Assembly: GCF_001984155.1 (NCBI RefSeq) | Contig: NZ_MTQO01000033.1 | Span: forward strand, 62,001 to 126,000 | Length of the DNA: 64,000 nucleotides | Direction: 5' to 3' | Origin: Actinosynnema sp. ALI-1.44 | GTDB lineage: Bacteria; Actinomycetota; Actinomycetes; Mycobacteriales; Pseudonocardiaceae | Part shown: piece by piece, positions 8,427-14,849 of the stretch | How positions within the stretch are numbered: the first letter of the stretch is position 1 | How the letters are laid out: each line of letters starts with the position of its first letter | Position numbers and translations under genes: made by a program | The notes under the pieces: generated by a model | The model's database searches: none | Seen by the model: the letters and a program-made list of their open reading frames with translations, nothing else | Told to the model about the DNA's origin: nothing

Positions 8427-8511
8427 CGCCGACACGACGAGCTGCCGGGTGCGATGCGGTTGTGGGTGTCGCCGTGCACTGCGGAGGTAGAGTTGACAGT
8501 ACGGCTTTGGC

Positions 8512-9008
8512 ATGAAGTACTCCATCACGTTCGACGACGTTTCGATTGCCATGTATGTGACAGATCGGCGAGGTCGAATATTGGAAGGTAATCCGGAGCT
8601 TCTCAGATTGCTTGGTGTCGATATCAACGGTGTTCGCGGTCGGCGGATGGCAGATTTTCTCATATGCGACGATTCCGCGCTGGTCGACTCCTTGACAGTT
8701 GGCTTCGGCGGACAGGGTTCCTGAGGTGTGTTGATGAGGCGTTGACCAAAGTCGCTGTGACGACATTGCCACTTTCGGATAGCTGTGACGAGGCCTCGGT
8801 GCTGGGGGTCGTGTCTCCCGTTACAGGCAATCGTGCCGCAGCGGATCGCCCGATCCTCACCGACAGGGAAGCGCGCCTCCTTGAGTTGCGAGCCTTCGGT
8901 GCGACCAACGCGGAAATAGCAAGACGGCTCAGCCTCACGTCACGAGGGCTTGACTACAACATTCGGCAACTGGCGAAGAAAATTGGCTGCCCGGCGAGTT
9001 CCAGTGCG
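8512..9008 (+). pseudogene. PAS-LuxR regulator (PimM-like), frameshifted
   Basis: ATG 8512 encodes a PAS domain (SITFDDVSIAMYVTDRRGRI, LEGNPELLRLLGVDINGV) that stops at 8724. From about 8724 the frame two bases over continues the PAS end (AVTTLPLSDS, VLGVVSPVTG) and a GerE/LuxR helix-turn-helix (LTDREARLLELRAFGATNAE, IARRLSLTSRGLDYNIRQLA). This is the PAS + HTH architecture of pathway-specific activators of antibiotic clusters. One frameshift near 8700-8735 separates sensor from DNA-binding domain. The HTH frame runs without a stop into a luciferase-like monooxygenase, so the regulator has also lost its natural C-terminus. Confidence 0.6.
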
Positions 9009-9950
9009 ATGGTCGCGGCCAATTCCCTGCCCTTGCGGGAAGTTCGAGACCGAATCCAGGTGGCCAGGGCGGCTGGGACGAACGAACTGTGGCTGGAACA
9101 GCTGCCGCAGGAACGGGACAGCTCGATCCTGGCGGCGGAATTCCTGCACACCGCACCGAGCGCCCGAGTCGGTACCGCGATTTTGCCGATGTACCTGCGC
9201 CATCCGGTGGCCACCGCGCAGCTGGCCGCCACCATGGCCGAGCTGTCCGACGGTCGGTTCATGTTGGGGCTGGGCCTGAGCAACCCATTCGTCAATGACT
9301 ACATGCTGGGCTGCGCCCAGGGGCCGCCGCTGTGTGTGGTGCGAGAGTACGCGACCATCGTGCGGACGTTGTTGCGGGAAGGCAGCGTCGAGTTCGAGGG
9401 AAAGCATTTCACCGCGCGGATCCGGTACGACGCGCCACTGGAGCATGACGTGCCCGTCTACCTCGCCGGAATGCGCGCGAAGATGATCAGACTGGCGGTG
9501 GAACTCGGCGACGGGCTGCTGCTGTGGTTGTGCTCGTCGCGTTACGTGCGGGACACCGTGGTCCCAGCAGTCAGGCAGGCCTGTGCGGAGTTCGGGAAGT
9601 CCTCGGCGGACTTCCCGATCCGCGCGGTCGTCCTGGTTCGGTCCGATGAGGACCGCGCACAGGCGAAGGTCAACCTTTAATCGTACGCGATGATCCCTTA
9701 TTACCAGCGCTACTTCGCCGCCCAGGGATTCACGCACGCCGACTACGCCCGTGGCATCTCCGACCGCCTGCTCGACGAGATCATGGTGATCGGAGACGCC
9801 CCGCGGATCGAGGAAGGCCTGGACGCCTACACCGCTGCCGGATGCACACCGATCTTGTGCCCAGCCACCACAACACCGGCCGGGTTCGACCGCATCCTCA
9901 CGGCTGCAGGACGGCGGGCAGACGCCCGTAACCCACGCCGAGCGAGGTAG
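9009..9950 (+). pseudogene. Luciferase-like (F420/FMN) monooxygenase with in-frame stop
   Basis: From ATG 9009 the frame encodes a TIM-barrel luciferase-like protein: AILPMYLRHPVATAQLAATM, AELSDGRFMLGLGLSNPF, and EFEGKHFTARIRYDAPLEHD. A TAA at 9678-9680 interrupts it. The same frame continues as SYAMIPYYQRYFAAQGFTHA and ends normally at 9950 after an IVIGDAP-type cofactor loop (MVIGDAPRIEEGLDAYTAAG). It therefore carries a nonsense mutation about 70% along. The first 40 or so residues of a typical luciferase-like protein are missing and replaced by the fused LuxR HTH, which indicates a recombination junction near 9010. Confidence 0.65.
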
Positions 9951-9959
9951 TACGCGATC

Positions 9960-10345
9960 GCGCTGCCGATGATGCCGCCAAGTAGAGGCTTCCGAGGCCC
10001 GCGACACCCGATCACCTCGGCGAGTACGGTGTTGGTTGTAGTGCCGCTGGTACTCGGCGAGGGCCTGTCGGGCGTGTGCCTCGTTGAGGATAAGAATGTG
10101 GTCGCAGACTTCGTTGCGGAGGGTTCTGATGACCCGTTCGTGTCGCGGTCGCGGAGTGGGAATCGAAGTGCATCCAGGTCTCCACTGACATCGGCTGTGA
10201 GGTTGCGCGCCTGTTGTGTCAACTGTTTCCACGTAAGCCCGGCTCGGCGCGGAGCAGGACCGATGCCTGCTGTGTTCAGGATCTCCCACACCGTCGATGC
10301 GGCGATCTTGTGGCCGAGACGGCCCAGTTCGCGCGACACCCTCTA
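9960..10345 (-). pseudogene. Integrase-core transposase remnant
   Basis: Two minus-strand frames contain pieces of one transposase. About 10230-10339 reads MSRELGRLGHKIAASTVWEI (the region preceding the DDE core). About 9965-10145 reads ERVIRTLRNEVCDHILILNE followed by AEYQRHYNQHR, the C-terminal end of the rve core. The catalytic core between them is mostly deleted and the frames differ. This is a dead insertion sequence that abuts the broken monooxygenase. No terminal repeats could be assigned. Confidence 0.65.
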
Positions 10346-10500
10346 CTACCTGATTCCTCCGCTGCGCGACGGGGAATCCGCGCGACCGCGCGTCAACCAG
10401 ATCGACCTGTGTCGGAGCGCGGACATGTCGGTGCGCAGGAGGTCCCGGTACCGGCTGTCGGTCCACGCTCGTTCGGTGATCGCTCGTTCGATGTCGACAG

Positions 10501-11175
10501 TCATGGTGTCCGCCGCCCGTTTCCGGTGATGGCCGCGCACACGTCGGCGGCCACCGACCATAGTCCTAAGTGGTCTGTCGCGATGGTCGTACACTCCGCT
10601 CCCTGCTCCCGAGCACGGTTGGCCATGGGGGCGAAGGGAGAGCGGTCGCCGCAGAGGATGTAGCGGCTTGGTGGTCGCTCGTCGTCGTTCTCGGCCGACG
10701 GCAGTGGTTCCTCGTGGGTGCTCATGCCGATCGGCCGCAGCCGGGAAACCACGTAGGGGTCGGTGAATCCGAGGACGTCGAGCCCGAACGGAGGTACGGT
10801 CCTCCCGGCCGGGTCGTGGGACACCGCCGCGTCGGTGAACAGCGGTCGGATCATCGGCATCAGGTCGAACGCGGACTCGCCGGGCGAGGGAAGGAATGCG
10901 TCGAGGTAGATCGCTTCGAGGACCTGTCGCGGACGCGCGTCCGCGACACCGGCGACAACCATGCCCCCGTAGCTGTGGCCGACGAGGATCGCCTGGTCGT
11001 CGAGCAGTCGGCCGACTTCGTCGATGTGCCGCAGCAAGCCGTGGTCCGCGGCGTCGTCCGGGCCGGTGAGCGTGGGTGCGACAACGGTGTGTCCTTGTTC
11101 GGACAGCCGTGCCGCGATCCGGTCCCACACCCAGCCGCCGCACCACGATCCGTGCACCACGACGTAACGGCTCAT
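10501..11175 (-). CDS. Alpha/beta hydrolase
   Basis: 224 aa from ATG 11175. It begins with the oxyanion region (VVVHGSWCGGWVWDRIAARL) and carries the nucleophile elbow GHSYGG (Ser about residue 82) and a C-terminal TDHLGLWS supplying the catalytic His. This is the fold of small esterase, methylesterase (MES/hydroxynitrile-lyase-like) or salicylate-esterase-type hydrolases. The start overlaps the stop of the RidA-like gene by one base (TGATG), so the two form one operon. That operon is divergent from the TetR gene at 11737, which probably controls it. The substrate is unknown. Confidence 0.8.
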   Translation of the reverse strand: MSRYVVVHGSWCGGWVWDRIAARLSEQGHTVVAPTLTGPDDAADHGLLRHIDEVGRLLDDQAILVGHSYGGMVVAGVADARPRQVLEAIYLDAFLPSPGESAFDLMPMIRPLFTDAAVSHDPAGRTVPPFGLDVLGFTDPYVVSRLRPIGMSTHEEPLPSAENDDERPPSRYILCGDRSPFAPMANRAREQGAECTTIATDHLGLWSVAADVCAAITGNGRRTP

Positions 11176-11573
11176 CAGGCGGGCACCTTCGCGACGATGT
11201 CGACCTCGACCAGTACGTCGGGGTCGAACAGCGCGGCGACCCCGACCAGGGTGCTCGCCGGAGCGGCGGACACCCCTTGGCGCAGTGCCGAGAAGAGCCC
11301 GGCGATCAGCTGGGGGCGGTGGTCCACGACGTACACGGTTTCCTTGATGATGTGCTCGCGTCCGCAGCCGACGGCCGCGAGCGCGGTGTCGAGGTTCTGG
11401 GCGATCCGCTGCATCTGGGTCAGGTGGTCCGTTCCACACAGGTTCCCGTGCTCGTCCCAGGCGACCTGTCCGGAAAGGAAGACGAGGTCGGCGCCGCGGA
11501 CGAGCACGACGGGGGTGAAGGCCCCGGGAACGTGGAACAGACCCGCGGGCGTCAGGTACTCGGGATCGGTCAT
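11175..11573 (-). CDS. RidA/YjgF-family protein lacking the catalytic Arg
   Basis: 132 aa trimeric RidA-type fold: GADLVFLSGQVAWDEHGNLC, TQMQRIAQNLDTALAAVG, and the C-terminal VEVDIVAKV. In archetypal RidA imine deaminases the substrate-carboxylate Arg sits in a P-A-R-T/S motif; here the sequence is PASTLVGVAA, so that Arg is Ser. This places it in the Rid subfamilies associated with specialised pathways rather than 2-aminoacrylate detoxification. It is the first gene of the operon with the alpha/beta hydrolase. Confidence 0.8.
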   Translation of the reverse strand: MTDPEYLTPAGLFHVPGAFTPVVLVRGADLVFLSGQVAWDEHGNLCGTDHLTQMQRIAQNLDTALAAVGCGREHIIKETVYVVDHRPQLIAGLFSALRQGVSAAPASTLVGVAALFDPDVLVEVDIVAKVPA

Positions 11574-11736
11574 GGCCGCACCGCCGCACGCTCGGGCGTT
11601 TCCGGGCCCGCTCCGCTGATCACGACATCGGTGTCCACAGTCGCCTCCTCGAATTCTCGAACAACGTTCATTTAATAGTCGCCAGTATCCTGAGCAACCG
11701 CGAGGCTGTCAAACACGCTGCTAAAATCGCCCGAAC

Positions 11737-12384
11737 ATGACCGCGCACCAGCCCCGCACCCGAGGACGGCCGCCAGCCGCCGACCAGGCCCATGTCACCG
11801 CCGCCGCACTCCGCCTGCTCGACGAAGTGGGCCTTGACGGGCTCACCATGCGCAAACTGGCCACCGCGGTCGGAGTCCAAGTGGGCACGCTCTACGGCTA
11901 CTTCCCCACCAAGCGGGCGTTGCTGACCGCCATGGCCGAGGCGATGCTCAGCGGCTGCCGTGACGCGGCCGAAGGAATCGCTCAACCGCGTGAACGGGTA
12001 TGGGCCCTCGCAAGAAGCCTGCGCACAGCTCTCCTGTCCTATCGCGACGGAGCTCGGGTCTACGCGGGCACGCACGCCATCGGACCGAACACCCTGGGAT
12101 TCGCCGAAGCCCTCAACGGCGCCCTACGGGAGACCGGGCTCGACGCCGCGGCGGCGATGCGGACCGCGCTCCTGATCCTGCACTTCGCGACAGGCCACAC
12201 CCTCGAGGAACAAGCGGCGATCCAGTCCGGCCCGGACCTACCCGCCGGCATCGAGCACCTGCACAAGGCGATCCGGGACGGCGAATACCCACATCTCGCC
12301 GAAGCCCGAGATCACCTGACGGGAACGGATCTGACCGAACTCTTCGAACAGGGCCTGCGACTGCTCACCGCCAAGCTGCCCTGA
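11737..12384 (+). CDS. TetR-family regulator
   Basis: 215 aa. The N-terminal HTH is LTMRKLATAVGVQVGTLYGY with the family signature FPTKRALL after it. The C-terminal domain resembles the TetR_C class (HAIGPNTLGFAEALNGALRE). It is transcribed divergently from the RidA/hydrolase operon across a 163-bp gap that holds a short GAAC-N3-GTTC inverted repeat near 11660. By position it is the likely repressor of that operon and of itself. Confidence 0.85.
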   Translation: MTAHQPRTRGRPPAADQAHVTAAALRLLDEVGLDGLTMRKLATAVGVQVGTLYGYFPTKRALLTAMAEAMLSGCRDAAEGIAQPRERVWALARSLRTALLSYRDGARVYAGTHAIGPNTLGFAEALNGALRETGLDAAAAMRTALLILHFATGHTLEEQAAIQSGPDLPAGIEHLHKAIRDGEYPHLAEARDHLTGTDLTELFEQGLRLLTAKLP

Positions 12385-12394
12385 TGGTCAACCG

Positions 12395-12739
12395 TCACGG
12401 TGTCCTCTTGTTCCCGCCATGGACTCCCCAGATGGCATCGTGCTTAATTGGCGGACGAATGACTGTAGCGACGCCCTCGGGCGGGTGGTAGTTGGGGAAG
12501 GTGTTGTCGAGCGAGATGTTGTCGGTGTCGGTGAAGACGTGGTTATTCGCGCGGAAGTCTTCGAGGTCCGCCTCGTAGCGCTGGCCCTTGCTGCCGTCCG
12601 GTCTGACTACGACGTACAGCCTCTTGTCATCCTCCGTTTCCCCGTTCTCGTGCGAGATCATCAGCGGCCATGCGGACACCTCGTGGTCCCGTCCGCCGGA
12701 TTCTTGGCGGATCTCCGCGCGGACCTGGTCGGCGGTCAT
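12395..12739 (-). CDS. Hypothetical protein, possible phage-derived
   Basis: 114 aa on the minus strand, convergent with the TetR gene. It is acidic and has beta-like strands (KRLYVVVRPDGSKGQRYEAD, NHVFTDTDNISLDN). No family is recognised. The frame immediately upstream (12740-12890) is a terminase-small-subunit-like shard, so this may be neighbouring prophage sequence rather than a host gene. Confidence 0.4.
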   Translation of the reverse strand: MTADQVRAEIRQESGGRDHEVSAWPLMISHENGETEDDKRLYVVVRPDGSKGQRYEADLEDFRANNHVFTDTDNISLDNTFPNYHPPEGVATVIRPPIKHDAIWGVHGGNKRTP

Positions 12740-12890
12740 CCTGGTCGGCGAAGTGCAGTGTGAACCTGGCGAACTGCCAGTCGGACGGCTCGTAGAACTG
12801 CGACTGCGCCGAGTGCTTCAGCGACTCGTAGAAGTCGACGATCAGCGGATGTGGCTCGTCAAGGCCGAGCTCGGGCACGTCGACCGGTCC
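12740..12890 (-). pseudogene. Phage terminase small-subunit-like fragment
   Basis: A minus-strand frame reads GLDEPHPLIVDFYESLKHSA and QSQFYEPSDWQFARFTLHFA. This matches the middle of actinophage/prophage small terminase subunits, which typically carry SGQxxFYxPSDWxxA. The start is lost in the oppositely oriented amidohydrolase shard, and the C-terminus is replaced by a different frame at 12740. The fragment is about 50 codons long. Confidence 0.4.
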
Positions 12891-12894
12891 CACC

Positions 12895-13197
12895 GTGGAC
12901 GCGCACACCGGGCAGGCGTGCGGATCGTCTACGGCACCGACCTGCTCGGTGGCATGCACCGCCACCAGAACGAGGAGTTCCGCATCCGCGCTGAGATCCA
13001 GGGCCCCGCTCGACGTCATCCGCTCGGCGACCAGCGCCGCAGCCGACCTGCTGGGCATGTCCGGTGAGATCGGCACTCTGCGCACCGGCGCGGTGGCCGA
13101 CCTAGTGGTCGTGGACGGCGACCCGCTGACCGATGTCACGACCCTCGCAGACCCGACACGAATCCGTCACGCCGTGCAGTCCGGCCTCTCGGTGTGA
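12895..13197 (+). pseudogene. Amidohydrolase C-terminal fragment, frameshifted
   Basis: Frame one (about 12900-13005) reads AGVRIVYGTDLLGGMHRHQN, the barrel strand carrying the metal-binding Asp of metal-dependent amidohydrolases. The C-terminal composite domain (AAADLLGMSGEIGTLRTGAV, ADLVVVDGDPLTD) follows in another frame and ends at 13197. A frameshift near 13008 and loss of the N-terminal two thirds mark it as a relic. It is comparable in family to the intact amidohydrolase at 31562. Confidence 0.6.
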
Positions 13198-13376
13198 ATC
13201 CCAGCTCAGCCGACTACTGCCTTGTAAATTGAGTATGGTCTGGGTCATTAGTGTCGGGTCACGGCAGCGTTGGACAGCGCTGACTGCTACCGATGGTCGC
13301 GTGCTGCGGCCCCACGGGAACTGGTTGCCATGTGATGAGGCTGGTTCTGCGCAGAGTGCGGGAAGGGGTTTGACGG

Positions 13377-14837
13377 GTGCCTGGGTTGTTCGTCAATTAC
13401 CGGACTGGTGACGGGGATTGGGCAGCCGCCTTGGTCAGCCGGGAGTTGAGCACCCGATTCGGCGCCGACCAGGTCTTTTATGCCAGCCAGTCGATCCGGT
13501 TGGGCGAAGAGTTCCCGCAGGAGATATTGGCGCGCCTGCAGCGGTGTGAGGTGTTGTTGGCGATGATCGGCCCTCGTTGGATCACTGCCGTGGATCGCGA
13601 GGGCGTTCGTCGACTGGACAAGCCCGACGACTGGGTGCGCCGCGAGATCAACGAAGCGTTCTGCCTCGGCATCCGCGTCATTCCCGTGCTACTTGACGGT
13701 ATTGGCCCGCTTCGCGAGACAGACCTACCCGATTGCCTCGCTCCGGTGGCCCGCTGCCAGTACCTGCGCATGCACCACCGAAGCGGCGACCTCGACCTCA
13801 CCAGGTTGGTGGACGAACTTCTCAATGTCGCACCTTCGTTGGCCACGCCCACGGGCGCGGCCCTACCGACGCGACACCGTACGACCGAGCGCGTACATCT
13901 GCCTGATCCGGGAGTTCCGCATCCGCCCGCCCGACGGCCTCGTGGAGCTGACGGTGAACTGCGGAGCATGGTCACGGAACTCCGCCAGGCACTGGCCGAT
14001 TCTTCCGGTCAGATCGCCGTCCACGACTTGGTCCATGTCACGGCAACACAGGCACTCGACGCGCTCGGCGACGCCCGGTATCCGGCCATCACACGTCATA
14101 TGGAGGACAGCGACCTCCCAGCGGCTCTGGAGGAACGACTCACCTCATACGAGCGGGACATGGCGCCACTGCTGCGATTGGTTGCCGTCGGCGTCTGTTC
14201 CGGCGCTCGTGAACACGACGATCTCTGGATCGCCATCGCGAACCGGGTACTGAACCGGCGGGACACGCCGCCACCATCGGACGCACAGGAGGCACGGGTA
14301 GCGGCCGAGGCTTATCCCGCATTGCTGCTGGTCTACACGGTCGGTGTCGCCGGGATGGCCGCGGCTCGGGAAGATCTCGTGTATCGGCTGCTCTGTCAGA
14401 CCACGACCAGTGGAACGAATGGCAGGCCGGTACCGGTGATTCGAGCGCTCGCGCTGCGGCACGTGATCGATCCTCGAAATGGCGCGGCTTTGCCAAAATG
14501 GCGCGGCGCGTCCCCTGGTCAGGCGTTGAGCGCGCACCTACGTGACGTGCTCGACCCGGTGTTTTTCAACGTTCTTCACGACCGCGAGTTTGAATTGTCC
14601 TTTGAGGACTACGAGTACGTGCGTAGTCTGCTGGAGTTGCACGAAGGGCCGTTCTCCTCGCTGGGAACATTCGCTGAGCAATTGGCGAAGGGCAGCACCG
14701 CCGTGCATCAGCGTAATGTTGTGCGATTGGCGCCGAACTCCGCACTCCTCCAGCATGGGGCGTTCGGCGGTAACTCCGATCGGGTCGCTGAGGTGTGGTG
14801 CGAGTTGCGGCATTCTGTTCGTGCACGTTATCCCTGA
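13377..14837 (+). CDS. TIR-domain protein with uncharacterised C-terminal domain
   Basis: 486 aa from GTG 13377. Residues 1-150 form a bacterial TIR domain: GLFVNYRTGDGDWAAALVSR, a VFYASQSIRLGEEFP box, CEVLLAMIGPRW, DWVRREINEAF and VIPVLLDGI. Residues 190-486 are a helical region I do not recognise. It has no transmembrane segment, NB-ARC, SIR2 or STAND motif. TIR proteins of this class act as NAD-consuming effectors or signalling scaffolds, often in antiphage defence. Here the gene stands alone, between phage/amidohydrolase shards and a convergent operon. The effector role is inferred from the family. Confidence 0.8.
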   Translation: MPGLFVNYRTGDGDWAAALVSRELSTRFGADQVFYASQSIRLGEEFPQEILARLQRCEVLLAMIGPRWITAVDREGVRRLDKPDDWVRREINEAFCLGIRVIPVLLDGIGPLRETDLPDCLAPVARCQYLRMHHRSGDLDLTRLVDELLNVAPSLATPTGAALPTRHRTTERVHLPDPGVPHPPARRPRGADGELRSMVTELRQALADSSGQIAVHDLVHVTATQALDALGDARYPAITRHMEDSDLPAALEERLTSYERDMAPLLRLVAVGVCSGAREHDDLWIAIANRVLNRRDTPPPSDAQEARVAAEAYPALLLVYTVGVAGMAAAREDLVYRLLCQTTTSGTNGRPVPVIRALALRHVIDPRNGAALPKWRGASPGQALSAHLRDVLDPVFFNVLHDREFELSFEDYEYVRSLLELHEGPFSSLGTFAEQLAKGSTAVHQRNVVRLAPNSALLQHGAFGGNSDRVAEVWCELRHSVRARYP

Positions 14838-14849
14838 CCCTTGACTTGT

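Noticed and set aside
8940-10466. 508-codon minus-strand frame
   Set aside because: Most of it is antisense to the luciferase-like gene; only the short ERVIRTLRNEV part is real and is annotated as a transposase relic.
10346-11146. Minus-strand frame of 266 codons overlapping the hydrolase
   Set aside because: A different frame of the same strand encodes the alpha/beta hydrolase with GHSYGG; this one is Arg/Gly/Pro-rich.
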